Source of the DNA: JBDHWI01 sp964590135
Lineage (GTDB): Bacteria > Chloroflexota > Anaerolineae > J036 > Brachytrichaceae
Reading direction: 5' to 3'
Assembly (NCBI GenBank): GCA_964590135.1
Contig: CAZPVX010000008.1
Coordinates: 83,164-147,163, forward strand
DNA: 64,000 bases
Shown here: positions 17,579 through 26,234 of the stretch, piece after piece
Layout of the letters: each line of letters begins with the position of its first letter
Numbering within the stretch: position 1 is the stretch's first letter
Position numbers and translations under genes: made by a program
The notes under the pieces: model-generated
Database searches by the model: none
What the model was told of the DNA's origin: nothing
What the model saw: only the letters and a program-made list of their open reading frames with translations

Positions 17579-18331
17579 ATGTTAGCCAAGCGCATCATCC
17601 CCTGCTTCGACGTGGCAAATGGCCGCGTGGTAAAGGGCGTGAATTTCATCAACCTGAAGGACGCCGGCGACCCGGTCGAACAGGCGGCGATCTACAACGG
17701 CGAGCGCGCCGATGAACTCGTTTTCCTCGACATCATGGCCAGCCACGAAGGGCGCAGCACCACGCTGGACATGGCGCGGCGCGTGGCCGATGAGGTGTTC
17801 ATCCCCTTCACGATCGGCGGCGGCGTGCGCGCTGCCGATGACTTTCGCACGCTGCTGCTGGCCGGCGCAGACAAGTGCGCCATCAACAGCGCCGCCGTGC
17901 GCAATCCCAACCTGATCAACGAGGCTGCATGGCGCTTCGGCGCGCAATGCGTGGTCGTCGCCATCGATGCGCGGCGCGATGGCGAAGGTTGGAAGGTGTA
18001 TCTGAATGGTGGGCGCGTGCCAACGGAAATCGATGCCGTTGCGTGGGCCATCGAAGCCGAACAGCGCGGCGCCGGCGAGATCCTGCTGACGAGCATGGAC
18101 ACCGACGGCACGCAGGCGGGCTATGATCTGCCGATGCTGCACGCCATCAGCGGCGCGGTGAAGATCCCGGTGATCGCATCGGGCGGCGCCGGCAGACTGG
18201 AGCATTTTTATGAGGCGGTGGATGCTGGCGCAAGCGCGGTGCTGGCGGCGTCAATCTTTCACTACAGAACCTTCAGCGTGGCCGAAGTGAAGCGCTATCT
18301 GGCAAGCCGAGGCGTGCCGGTTCGGCTATAA
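17579..18331 (+). CDS. hisF: Imidazole glycerol phosphate synthase, cyclase subunit
   Basis: (Beta/alpha)8-barrel cyclase that uses PRFAR and HisH-derived ammonia to give IGP and AICAR. Asp11 is in RIIPCFDVANGRVVKGVNF and the second catalytic Asp is in VVVAIDARRDG. FTIGGGVRAADD and VIASGGAGRLEHF are the phosphate loops. 250 aa is normal. It lies 33 nt after hisA and 15 nt before hisIE. Confidence 0.97.
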   Translation: MLAKRIIPCFDVANGRVVKGVNFINLKDAGDPVEQAAIYNGERADELVFLDIMASHEGRSTTLDMARRVADEVFIPFTIGGGVRAADDFRTLLLAGADKCAINSAAVRNPNLINEAAWRFGAQCVVVAIDARRDGEGWKVYLNGGRVPTEIDAVAWAIEAEQRGAGEILLTSMDTDGTQAGYDLPMLHAISGAVKIPVIASGGAGRLEHFYEAVDAGASAVLAASIFHYRTFSVAEVKRYLASRGVPVRL

Positions 18332-18346
18332 CACACAGGAAGCAAC

Positions 18347-18967
18347 GTGGATTTGAAATTCGATGAGCGCGGGTTGATCCCTGCGATCGTGCAGGATGCC
18401 ATCAATGGTCGCGTGCTGATGATGGCATGGATGAATGCAGAATCACTGAAATTGACCCTGGAGAGTGGCGAGGCATGGTTCTGGTCGCGCAGCCGCAGCG
18501 AGTTGTGGCGCAAAGGCGCCACCAGCGGCAACGTGCTGCGCGTGCGCGAATTGCGCGCTGACTGCGATGGCGACACGCTGCTCGTCCGCGCTGAGCCGGC
18601 GGGGCCGGCGTGCCACACCGGCAAAGAGAGCTGCTTCTTCACGTCGCTCACAGCCGCATCACAAGAAGAGACGCCGCGCGCCGGCTTCCTCGATGAACTC
18701 GAAGGCATCGTTGCCGCGCGCCGCGCTGCCCAGCCAGAGAGCAGCTATACCGCGCGGCTGTTTGCAAAGGGCCGCCTCAAGATCGCGCAAAAAGTGGGCG
18801 AAGAGGGGCTGGAATCGGCGCTGGCCGGCGTGGCGCAGGACGACGACCGCTTGATCGACGAGAGCGCTGACCTGCTCTTTCATCTGCTCGTGCTGCTGAA
18901 CGAGCGCGGCATTTCACTCAGCGCCGTGCTGGGGCGATTGGATGCGCGGCATCGCCGGTCGTTATAA
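18347..18967 (+). CDS. hisI: Bifunctional phosphoribosyl-AMP cyclohydrolase / phosphoribosyl-ATP pyrophosphatase
   Basis: Fused HisI-HisE catalysing steps 2 and 3 of histidine synthesis. The HisI part (about residues 1-105) has WFWSRSRSELWRKGATSGN and zinc cysteines in RADCDGDT, ACHTGKESC. The HisE part (about 115-206) has KIAQKVGEEGLESALAG and the DESADLLFHLLVLL helix. GTG start at 18347 with AGGA upstream. It is the last his gene of the cluster; sucD follows. Confidence 0.95.
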   Translation: MDLKFDERGLIPAIVQDAINGRVLMMAWMNAESLKLTLESGEAWFWSRSRSELWRKGATSGNVLRVRELRADCDGDTLLVRAEPAGPACHTGKESCFFTSLTAASQEETPRAGFLDELEGIVAARRAAQPESSYTARLFAKGRLKIAQKVGEEGLESALAGVAQDDDRLIDESADLLFHLLVLLNERGISLSAVLGRLDARHRRSL

Positions 18968-18968
18968 T
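18963..18968 (+). promoter_or_regulatory. -10-like TATAAT upstream of sucD
   Basis: TATAAT overlaps the hisIE stop region and lies 45 nt before the sucD ATG, which would give sucD its own transcript. No good -35 hexamer was identified. Confidence 0.45.
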
Positions 18969-19013
18969 CTCCAAGTTCTATCGCAAATTCACCACACAGA
19001 AAAGGTTCAACCC

Positions 19014-19877
19014 ATGTCCATTCTTGCAGACAAGCACACACGCCTGATCGTTCAAGGCATCACCGGTCGCGAAGGCGACTTTCATGCGCGCCAGATGCAC
19101 GCCTATTCACCCATCCTCGTCGGCGGCGTGACACCGGGCAAAGGTGGCATGCAAACCGACTATGGCGTGCCGGTGTTCGACACCGTCGGCCAGGCTGTGC
19201 GCGAAGTGGGCGCAAATGCCAGCGTGATCTATGTGCCGGCCAAGTTCGCACCCGATGCGATCATGGAAGCCGCAGACGCCGGCGTCAAACTCGTCGTGTG
19301 CATCACCGAGGGCATCCCAGTTGTGGACATGATCAAGGTGCGTGCATACATCGACACCAAACCCGGCGTCACGCTGCTCGGCCCGAACTGCCCTGGTTTG
19401 CTGACGCCCGGCGAGGCGAAAATCGGCATCATCCCCGCGAACATCGCGACGATCGGCAACGTCGGCGTGGTGTCTCGCAGCGGCACGCTGACCTACGAGG
19501 CCGTGAACGCGCTCACACTGGCCGGCATGGGACAAAGCACCATCGTTGGCATCGGCGGCGACCCAGTGCGCGGTCTGAACTTCCTCGACACGATCAAACT
19601 GTTCAACGACGATCCACAGACTGAGAAGATCGTGATGATCGGTGAGATCGGCGGGAGCGACGAGGAAATCGCCGCTGAGTGGATCCACCAGAACGTAAAG
19701 AAGCCGATGGCCGGCTTCATCGCAGGTCGCTCAGCGCCGGCTGGCAAGCGCATGGGGCACGCCGGCGCAATCATCGAGGGCAACGCCGGCACTGCCGACA
19801 GCAAGATCAAGGCGATGTCTGCCGCCGGCATCAAGATGGCCGACCTGCCGACAGATATTCCAGATCTACTGAAGTAA
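19014..19877 (+). CDS. sucD: Succinate-CoA ligase (ADP-forming), alpha subunit
   Basis: Alpha subunit carrying the CoA site and the phosphorylated His. SILADKHTRLIVQGITGREG is the typical start, so ATG 19014 was chosen. LLGPNCPGLLTPGEAKIGI and GHAGAIIEGNAGTA (active-site His in GHAGA) are clear. 287 aa is normal. It is separated from sucC by ten genes and probably uses its own promoter. Confidence 0.96.
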   Translation: MSILADKHTRLIVQGITGREGDFHARQMHAYSPILVGGVTPGKGGMQTDYGVPVFDTVGQAVREVGANASVIYVPAKFAPDAIMEAADAGVKLVVCITEGIPVVDMIKVRAYIDTKPGVTLLGPNCPGLLTPGEAKIGIIPANIATIGNVGVVSRSGTLTYEAVNALTLAGMGQSTIVGIGGDPVRGLNFLDTIKLFNDDPQTEKIVMIGEIGGSDEEIAAEWIHQNVKKPMAGFIAGRSAPAGKRMGHAGAIIEGNAGTADSKIKAMSAAGIKMADLPTDIPDLLK

Positions 19878-19887
19878 GTCATCGTGG

Positions 19888-19908
19888 GGGCGCAGCAATG
19901 CTGCGCCC
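19888..19908. terminator. Hairpin after sucD
   Basis: GGGCGCAGC (19888-19896), AAT loop, GCTGCGCCC (19900-19908) form a perfect 9-bp stem 10 nt after the sucD stop and 8 nt before the RNase H ATG. There is only a TT after it, so termination is uncertain. It is related to the 12631 palindrome. Confidence 0.5.
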
Positions 19909-19916
19909 TTGCCATC

Positions 19917-20522
19917 ATGGCCGGCAAGTTCTACATCGTCTGGAAGGGTCGCACGCCAGGCATCTACACGACTTGGAACGAGGCGTCGGCGCAGGTGCAT
20001 GGATTCGCCGGCGCGCAATTCATCGCTGTAGAGAACCGCGCTGCAGCTGAAGCGGCTTACACCGCCGGCCATGCCACCTTCCACCAAAACAGGGCTGCCT
20101 TCAAACCCATCCCAGAGTCGGCCAAGCTGGCGTATGCCGTGGATGCCTCGCTGCCGGCAGAGACCGGGCTGCTCGAATATCGTTGCGTGAAGATCGGCAC
20201 GCGCCGCGAGATATTTCGGCAGGGACCATTCGCCGGCGGCACCAACAACATAGGCGAATTTCTCGGCATCGTGCATGCTCTGGCGCTGTTCAAACGAAAA
20301 CGCATCTCAGCTCCGCTCTACTCCGACTCACGCACGGCGATGGCGTGGGTGCGTGAGAAACACGCCAAAACTGGGTTGGCGCGCACCACAGAGAATTCCC
20401 CGCTGTTCGATCTGATCGCGCGCGCCGAGACGTGGCTGCACGAGAACACCTACACTACAAAAGTGTTGAAGTGGGACACTGAAGCGTGGGGCGAGAACCC
20501 GGCGGATTTTGGAAGGAAGTAA
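19917..20522 (+). CDS. rnhA: Ribonuclease H with N-terminal viroplasmin-like domain
   Basis: Degrades RNA in RNA/DNA hybrids. The N-terminal viroplasmin (RNase H1 N-terminal) domain is FYIVWKGRTPGIYTTWNEA..VHGFAGAQF (residues 5-36). The RNase H domain carries all four acidic positions: Asp76 (AVDAS), Glu114 (NIGEFLGI), Asp137 (YSDS) and Asp197 (NPADFG). ATG 19917 begins right after the hairpin. 201 aa is complete. This two-domain layout is better known in Firmicutes, Bacteroidota and eukaryotic RNase H1 than in classical RnhA. Confidence 0.9.
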   Translation: MAGKFYIVWKGRTPGIYTTWNEASAQVHGFAGAQFIAVENRAAAEAAYTAGHATFHQNRAAFKPIPESAKLAYAVDASLPAETGLLEYRCVKIGTRREIFRQGPFAGGTNNIGEFLGIVHALALFKRKRISAPLYSDSRTAMAWVREKHAKTGLARTTENSPLFDLIARAETWLHENTYTTKVLKWDTEAWGENPADFGRK

Positions 20523-20527
20523 CGATC

Positions 20528-21799
20528 ATGCTGAACCTCGATGCCATCCGCAGCGAATTTCCCGCGTTGAAACGCACCCACAACGGCAGACCGCTGGTCT
20601 ATTTCGACGCGCCCGGCGGCACGCAGACCACACGCCGTTGCATTGAGCGCATCGTCGATTACCTCACCTGCTGCAACGCCAACACGCACGGCGCGTTCAT
20701 CACTGCTGAGGAGAGCGACGCAATCATCGAGCAGGCGCACGAGGCCGGCGCCGATTTCCTCAACGCCGGCAGCAAAGACGAGATCATCTTCGGGCAGAAC
20801 ATGACCAGCCTGACCTTCGCCATGAGCCGCAGCATCGGTCAGACGCTGCGCGCCGGCGACGAGATCATCCTCACCACGCTCGACCACGATGCGAACTACT
20901 CGCCGTGGCATCTGATGGCGCAGGAACGCGGCGTGAAGATCAACGTGGTGGACATCAACCCCGATGACTGCACGCTCAACCTCGACGACTTTGAGCGCTA
21001 CCTGAATGCGCGCACAAAGCTGGTCGCGGTCGGCCTGGTCAGCAACGCCGTCGGCACGCTCAACCCCGTGAAACAGGTCATCGGCATGGCGCACGCCGCC
21101 GGCGCATGGACATTCATCGACGCGGTCGCCGGCGCGCCACATGTGCCGATCGACGTGCAGAGCCTCGATGCTGATTTCCTGGCCTGTTCGCCCTACAAAT
21201 TCTGGGGCGCGCATCAAGGCATGCTGTATGGCAAATACGATTTGCTGGAAAGGTTGCCAGCCTACAAGGTGCGGCCGGCGGACAGCAAGCCACCGCACAA
21301 ATTCCAGACCGGCACGCAGAGCTTCGAAAATCAAAACGGGCTGATTGGCGTGATGGAGTATCTGGAGTGGTTGTCCTCCGCCTCCGGCTCTTCCTCCGTG
21401 GACGGAAGAGAGGCCAGGCACGAGGGCATGCGCTCGCCTCGCGCCGGCGCCATTCACCACGCCATGCAGCTCTCGCGCGAATACGAGCAGGAACTGATCG
21501 CCTATCTGATCGAGAACGTCCTCCAGATCAACGGCGTGCGCTTCTTCGGCATCCGTGATGCGCATCGCCTCAGCGAACGCGTGCCAACCATCGCCATACG
21601 CTACAAAGACGAGCACCCGCATGACACCGCAACGCGCCTGGGCAAGCAGGGCATCTGCGTCTGGGACGGCAACTATTACGCCATCAACCTGAGCGAGCGG
21701 CTGGGCGTCGAGCCGACTGGCGGCATGGTGCGCATCGGCTTCTCGCACTACAACACACGCGAAGAGGTGGATCGGTTTTTGAACGCACTGGAAGCGTGA
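20528..21799 (+). CDS. Class-V aminotransferase (cysteine desulfurase-like, TIGR01976 type)
   Basis: PLP-dependent fold-type I enzyme related to SufS/CsdA. PLP Lys224 is in SPYKFWGAHQG, the Asp for the PLP ring in FIDAVAGAPH, and VRIGFSHYNTREEVDRFL is the family C-terminus. No active-site Cys loop like that of SufS is seen, so desulfurase activity is unproven. Residues of about 282-308 (nt 21373-21450) are a Ser/Gly/Arg insertion with an inverted repeat CTCTTCC/GGAAGAG. ATG 20528 with GGAAG upstream. It is not linked to suf genes. Confidence 0.88.
   Translation: MLNLDAIRSEFPALKRTHNGRPLVYFDAPGGTQTTRRCIERIVDYLTCCNANTHGAFITAEESDAIIEQAHEAGADFLNAGSKDEIIFGQNMTSLTFAMSRSIGQTLRAGDEIILTTLDHDANYSPWHLMAQERGVKINVVDINPDDCTLNLDDFERYLNARTKLVAVGLVSNAVGTLNPVKQVIGMAHAAGAWTFIDAVAGAPHVPIDVQSLDADFLACSPYKFWGAHQGMLYGKYDLLERLPAYKVRPADSKPPHKFQTGTQSFENQNGLIGVMEYLEWLSSASGSSSVDGREARHEGMRSPRAGAIHHAMQLSREYEQELIAYLIENVLQINGVRFFGIRDAHRLSERVPTIAIRYKDEHPHDTATRLGKQGICVWDGNYYAINLSERLGVEPTGGMVRIGFSHYNTREEVDRFLNALEA
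21373..21450 (+). repeat. In-frame palindromic repeat in the class-V aminotransferase gene
   Basis: CTCTTCC (21388-21394) and GGAAGAG (21404-21410) form a hairpin in a segment that encodes SSASGSSSVDGREARHEG, a low-complexity loop not expected in this fold. Confidence 0.5.
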
Positions 21800-21838
21800 C
21801 AGCACGCAGAGGTGATGGAAGGGTGATGGAGTGACTTG

Positions 21839-24574
21839 GTGAATGCGTTTTTCCACAAGATGCGAAGCCTTGTCGCCGGCTTGTCGCTTCATCTTGTCCT
21901 CCTCACGCTGTTTGTCATCGCCGGCGCCTGGAAGCTCACGCTCGGCGACCGCATCATCGCGCGCGGCGACCTGCTGCTGTATTTCTATCCACTGCGCGAC
22001 TACGCCTCACAGGCCATCCGCGCGGGCCGGCTGCCGCTGTGGAACCCCTACACGTTCATGGGGTCGCCATTCCTGGCAAACTCGCAAGCCGGCTTTTTCT
22101 ACCCGCTCAACATCGCGATGGCATGGTTGCCGGTGGAGCGCGCCGCAGCGTGGAGCATCGCGCTGCATCTGCTGATCGCAGCGCTCGGCGCATTCGCGCT
22201 TGCGCGGAATGGCTTTGCGATGAGCCGGCTCGCGTCCTTCGCCACGGCCATCGCTTTTGGATTGGGCGGCTACCTCGGCGCGCAAGCTGAACACCTCAAT
22301 CAGTTGCAGGTGCTGGCGTGGCTGCCGCTGCTCTTGCTGATGGCACTTCGCATTGCAGCCAGCGCGCGCCGTGCATGGCGCGCATCGCTATCGAACGCGC
22401 TCGCCTTCGCCGGCATCATCACGCTCATGATCGCCGCCGGCCACACACAATCGCTCTACATCTCGCTTGTCGCCGCCGGCGTCGTCTTCCTCGCACAGCT
22501 TTTCCTTCAACCGCAGACAAGCGCGAATGAACGCAGATGGAGCGCAAGAAACCTTCTTGCCTGGCTGCGATCAACCGGGATATTGGCATTTGCGGTGCTG
22601 CTGGCGGTGGCAGTGTGCGCTGCACAGTTGCTGCCCACACTGGAACTCTCGCGCGAGAGCGCGCGCGCTGGCGGGCTACCCTTCGGCGAGGCGGCGTCCT
22701 TCTCGTGGCGTCCGTGGGTCATCGCCCGCGCCCTCATGCCGGCCTACGGCGATCCGCTCTTCCCAGAATACATCGCCCATCTCGGCATGGCAGGCCTGGC
22801 GCTTGCCTTGCTGGGTTTGTCAGAGGTTGGGGCACGGCGATCTGGGATCGCGCGCCAAAACCCGCAATCTTCAAGCCCCGCCCTGATCCCGGCTCTGCTC
22901 GTCATTGTCGGCTTCATCCTCGCGCTCGGCATGGTGACGCCGGTCTTCAGTCTGCTGTATCGCCTTCTACCCGGCTTCAACCTCTTTCGCGCGCAGGCGC
23001 GATGGCTGGCCATGTTTGCGGTGGGCGCGGCATTGCTGATTGGCTTTGGCGTGCAGCGGTTGCAAAGCGGCCTGAGCGAGAAACAAGCGCGCATGTGGGT
23101 GATTGCATGGCTCGTGCTGATGGGGCTATGGTTGATCGGACTGGTCGCCGGCGCGCGCATCTCGCTCGATCCTGAATACCGCAGCCTGCCGGCGCGCAGC
23201 GTGCTGATGGGATGGGCTGCGACAGCAGGGATCGTCACCGCGCTGATCCTCGGCAACTGGCTGGGGGTCAGATTCGCCGGCGCGCAATCAGCCAATCATC
23301 AACAGCGCATCGCAGTGCTGTTCACCGTCGCGCTCGCCGGCGAGATGCTGCTCGCCGCGCAGTTCCAGCCCTATTCCCGCGCCGCAGATCGGCAGGCGTT
23401 CACCTCGCTGCGCCCCAGCGTGGCGCACATGTTGAGCGAGCCGGCGATGATCGAAGCGCGCATCCTCGCGCTCAGTTCACTCTTCTTCGACCCGGGTGAC
23501 AAAGCCGAGCAGGAGCTGATTTACGGCCTGCAACTCAGCGCCGATGAAGTCTATGATCGCATCATCGCATCCAAGCACAAAGAGGTATTTTCGCCCAACC
23601 TGCCGCTCTATTACCGGTTGCCGAGCGTGGACGGCTACGATGGCGGGCTGCTGCCGACGCGCCGCTACGCCGAATTCGTGAAGCAATTTGCACAGACGCC
23701 CGCCGGCGGGGTGGACGGCCGGCTGCGCGAATTTCTGCGCGGCGTGCCAGATGACATATGGCTCGATCAGATGGCCGTGCGCTACCTCATCGCCGACAAG
23801 ACGCAGGACGTGTTCATCGATGGCGTGTATTACGATCTGCTTTTCAGCCGGCCCATCACGCAGGCCGTCACCATCTCGCTCACACCGTACGCCTCCACTG
23901 CGATTGGGCTAGTGTTACGCGCGGAAAGGGCAAACGCCGGCGATGTGATCGGCAATGCGCAGGTCACATTCGATGATGACAGCGAGCAATCCTTTGAGAT
24001 TCGCGCCACAGAACCAGTGTCGCCGGCGTTCAATGTGTTGCTCTTGTGGGATGGCCGCAAGACGCCAGTTGCATTGACCTTGAAAGGTCTCAGAAACTTG
24101 CCAGGCCTGCAGTTGGCCGGCCTCACCAGCATCGACGCCACCGACAAGAGCTTCCTCTCGCAATTCGTATGGGGCAGCGACGCGCTGCGCCTTTCGCACA
24201 GTGGCGATGTGAAGATTTACGAGCGGTTGAAGGCGGCGCCGCGCGCAGTGTTCAGCGCTGGTGACGCATCGATCACAGAATCGACGCCGGAGCGCGTGAC
24301 GGTACAGGTGAACGCGCGAACCAATGGCAGGCTCACACTGCGTGACACGTGCTATCCAGGCTGGGTGGCGCTGGTGGATGGCGCGCCGGCGAGCATCGAA
24401 TGCGTGGATGCGATGTTCCGCGCGGTGCAAACGCCGGCGGGTGAGCACACTGTCGTGTTCAGCTATGCGCCACAATCGGTGCGGATCGGGCTGGCGATCA
24501 GCGCTGCCGGCGTCGCGCTGTTCATCGCGATGTTGTTGTTTGCGGCAACACGATTTGCGAAGACAAAAAGCTGA
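21839..24574 (+). CDS. YfhO-like polytopic membrane protein
   Basis: Large membrane protein of the YfhO/GT-C type. Conserved motifs: RGDLLLYFYPLRDYA, LPLWNPYTFMGSPFLANSQAGFFYPLN. Many helices fill the first 500 aa, a large soluble domain follows (about 500-880), and a final helix (LAISAAGVALFIAMLLF) closes it. Members are linked to glycosylation of lipoteichoic acid or exopolysaccharide by use of lipid-linked sugars; the substrate here is unknown. The start is uncertain: TTG 21836, GTG 21839 or ATG 21860. Two short repeat-like insertions occur near 22508-22575 and 22835-22890 in loops between helices. Confidence 0.82.
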   Translation: MNAFFHKMRSLVAGLSLHLVLLTLFVIAGAWKLTLGDRIIARGDLLLYFYPLRDYASQAIRAGRLPLWNPYTFMGSPFLANSQAGFFYPLNIAMAWLPVERAAAWSIALHLLIAALGAFALARNGFAMSRLASFATAIAFGLGGYLGAQAEHLNQLQVLAWLPLLLLMALRIAASARRAWRASLSNALAFAGIITLMIAAGHTQSLYISLVAAGVVFLAQLFLQPQTSANERRWSARNLLAWLRSTGILAFAVLLAVAVCAAQLLPTLELSRESARAGGLPFGEAASFSWRPWVIARALMPAYGDPLFPEYIAHLGMAGLALALLGLSEVGARRSGIARQNPQSSSPALIPALLVIVGFILALGMVTPVFSLLYRLLPGFNLFRAQARWLAMFAVGAALLIGFGVQRLQSGLSEKQARMWVIAWLVLMGLWLIGLVAGARISLDPEYRSLPARSVLMGWAATAGIVTALILGNWLGVRFAGAQSANHQQRIAVLFTVALAGEMLLAAQFQPYSRAADRQAFTSLRPSVAHMLSEPAMIEARILALSSLFFDPGDKAEQELIYGLQLSADEVYDRIIASKHKEVFSPNLPLYYRLPSVDGYDGGLLPTRRYAEFVKQFAQTPAGGVDGRLREFLRGVPDDIWLDQMAVRYLIADKTQDVFIDGVYYDLLFSRPITQAVTISLTPYASTAIGLVLRAERANAGDVIGNAQVTFDDDSEQSFEIRATEPVSPAFNVLLLWDGRKTPVALTLKGLRNLPGLQLAGLTSIDATDKSFLSQFVWGSDALRLSHSGDVKIYERLKAAPRAVFSAGDASITESTPERVTVQVNARTNGRLTLRDTCYPGWVALVDGAPASIECVDAMFRAVQTPAGEHTVVFSYAPQSVRIGLAISAAGVALFIAMLLFAATRFAKTKS
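22508..22575 (+). repeat. Repeat-like insertion in YfhO-like gene (loop)
   Basis: ACCGCAGACAAGCGCGAATG and AACGCAGATGGAGC units encode a basic loop (QPQTSANERRWSARN) between two hydrophobic helices. They resemble interspersed CGCAGA-type repeats. Confidence 0.4.
22835..22890 (+). repeat. Second repeat-like insertion in YfhO-like gene
   Basis: CGCGCCAAAACCCGCAATCT and TTCAAGC-like units encode a polar loop (ARRSGIARQNPQSSS). They resemble the AATCTCAAATC repeat group. Confidence 0.35.
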
Positions 24575-24623
24575 CGCTAGTTGCGGCTTACTCGCCAGCG
24601 CCTCTCAACGACGCGCGGCAAAG

Positions 24624-25187
24624 CTAGACTCGCAGCACGCCACGAAATGCCCGCGCGCTGTAATACGACTGCGCGCCGTTGTGATACAAGAAGATGTGAT
24701 CGTAGCGTCGGTCGCAAAAGAGCGCGCCGCCGAGCTTGCGAATCGCCGGCGGCGTTTGCACCCAGCTTGACGTCTTCAGATCGAACTTGCCCAGCTTCTG
24801 CAAATCACGATATTCGGCTTCGGTGAGCAGCGCAATGCCCATCGCTGCCGCCATATCGACGGCGTTGTTCGCCGGCCGCGCCACCTTTCTCGATTCCCAC
24901 GCCTCGCGGTCATAGCAAAGGCTTCGACGTCCACTGGGGCTTTCTGCCGAACAATCTACGAGGAGAAATTCGCCGGCTCGCTTGTCAAAGCCGATGACAT
25001 CTGGTTCGCCGCCGGTGCGCTCCATCTCGTTGAGCGACCACAGCTTCTCGGGCTGCGCCACCAGCTTTTGCCGGACGGCAGCCCAATCCAGCCCTTTATG
25101 CCGGCTCATGTGCCTTTCAAAACGGGCTTGCAATGTGTCGAGCAACACGTCGCGTTGCGCCGGCGTCAGCACCCGTTCGCCTTTCAT
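24624..25187 (-). CDS. DUF4256 domain protein
   Basis: Matches the DUF4256 family over its whole length (LDTLQARFERHMSRHKGLDW, WSLNEMERTGGEPDVIG, CYDREAWESRK, NNAVDMAAAMGIALLTE, LFCDRRYDHIFLYHNGAQSY). Function unknown in the family. No signal peptide or membrane segment, so cytosolic. ATG 25187 was chosen over a longer start at 25205. It follows the ABC permease genes at 21 nt on the same strand and may be co-transcribed. Confidence 0.85.
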   Translation of the reverse strand: MKGERVLTPAQRDVLLDTLQARFERHMSRHKGLDWAAVRQKLVAQPEKLWSLNEMERTGGEPDVIGFDKRAGEFLLVDCSAESPSGRRSLCYDREAWESRKVARPANNAVDMAAAMGIALLTEAEYRDLQKLGKFDLKTSSWVQTPPAIRKLGGALFCDRRYDHIFLYHNGAQSYYSARAFRGVLRV

Positions 25188-25208
25188 GCTTGTGCCACCC
25201 TGCAAAGC

Positions 25209-26201
25209 TTATCGCTTCATGCGCGGGTCGAGTGCGTCGCGCAGGCCATCGCCGACGAAAGTGAATGCGATCACCAGAACCGACACCACCAGCGAGATGA
25301 ACATCAGGTAGTCGGGGTTGCTGCCGACGTTGCTGTATGCCTCAAGGAACAGACGCCCCCAACTGGTGACGAAGAATTCCTTGCCGGTGAGCGAGGGCCG
25401 CAAGCCGAGGCCGAGGTAGCCAAGCACCGCTTCGGCGATGATGAAGCGCGGGATGGCAAACGCCGCCCATACCACGATGATGCCAAGGCTGTTCGGGAAG
25501 ATGTGCTTGGTGATGATGTGCCAGGTGGAGCCGCCTAGGCTGCGCGCTGCGTCCACGAATTCGCGCCCCTTCAGCGTGAGCGCCGAACCGCGCATGAGGC
25601 GGGCCAGGCCGGCCCACGACACCACCGCCAACGCAATCAGGAACAGCGGCAAGCCATTGGCAGCCTTGCCCAGCACTGAATCGCCCAGCGTCACCATCAC
25701 CAGGATCAGGAACAAGACATCCGGGAAGGCGAAGAAGATGTCGGTGACGCGCATGAGCAGGTTGTCGAGGAAGCCGCCGCGCCAGCCGGCGATGAAGCCG
25801 ATGGCCATGCCGATCAACAGCACGAAGATGACGGGCAGCACGCCGGCAGCCAGCGACGAGCGCGTGCCAAAGATCACACGGCTGAGGATGTCGCGCCCCT
25901 GCGAGTCGGTGCCCATGATGAACTCAGGGTTGCGCTGCTGGCCAGCCGGCGATTCGGCGCGATAGAACGGCGGGATGTACTGCATCCCGCTGTTGTCCTT
26001 GACTGGATTTTGGGACGTGAGCGCCGGCGCGAAGGCCGCCACGAACAGATAAAACAAAATGATGAAGATGCTGACCAGCGCGGCGCGATTGCGCTTGAAG
26101 CGCCGCCACGCCAGCGCCCACTGGCTCTGCGAGTCGATGAACTGGGCGATGTTACGATCGGTGTCAGTGGTGCGTTGTTGAACGGGTTGTGCGACAGCCA
26201 T
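25209..26201 (-). CDS. Peptide/oligopeptide ABC transporter permease (OppC/DppC type)
   Basis: Inner-membrane permease subunit. The N-terminal helix (NRAALVSIFIILFYLFVAAFAP) precedes a periplasmic loop, then the BPD_transp_1 domain with the permease EAA-like motif (REFVDAARSLGGSTWHIITKHIFPNSLG). FVGDGLRDALDPRMKR is the typical OppC C-terminus. SD GGAG upstream of ATG 26201. It works with the adjacent OppB-type permease and binding protein; ATPase subunits are missing from the window. Confidence 0.93.
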   Translation of the reverse strand: MAVAQPVQQRTTDTDRNIAQFIDSQSQWALAWRRFKRNRAALVSIFIILFYLFVAAFAPALTSQNPVKDNSGMQYIPPFYRAESPAGQQRNPEFIMGTDSQGRDILSRVIFGTRSSLAAGVLPVIFVLLIGMAIGFIAGWRGGFLDNLLMRVTDIFFAFPDVLFLILVMVTLGDSVLGKAANGLPLFLIALAVVSWAGLARLMRGSALTLKGREFVDAARSLGGSTWHIITKHIFPNSLGIIVVWAAFAIPRFIIAEAVLGYLGLGLRPSLTGKEFFVTSWGRLFLEAYSNVGSNPDYLMFISLVVSVLVIAFTFVGDGLRDALDPRMKR

Positions 26202-26234
26202 TGTCTGTTCTCCTTGTCGGGATTGTGCAGAGCC

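Noticed and set aside
20450..21892. 480-aa open frame on the - strand over the class-V aminotransferase
   Set aside because: Opposite frame has PLP-enzyme motifs; this one has none.
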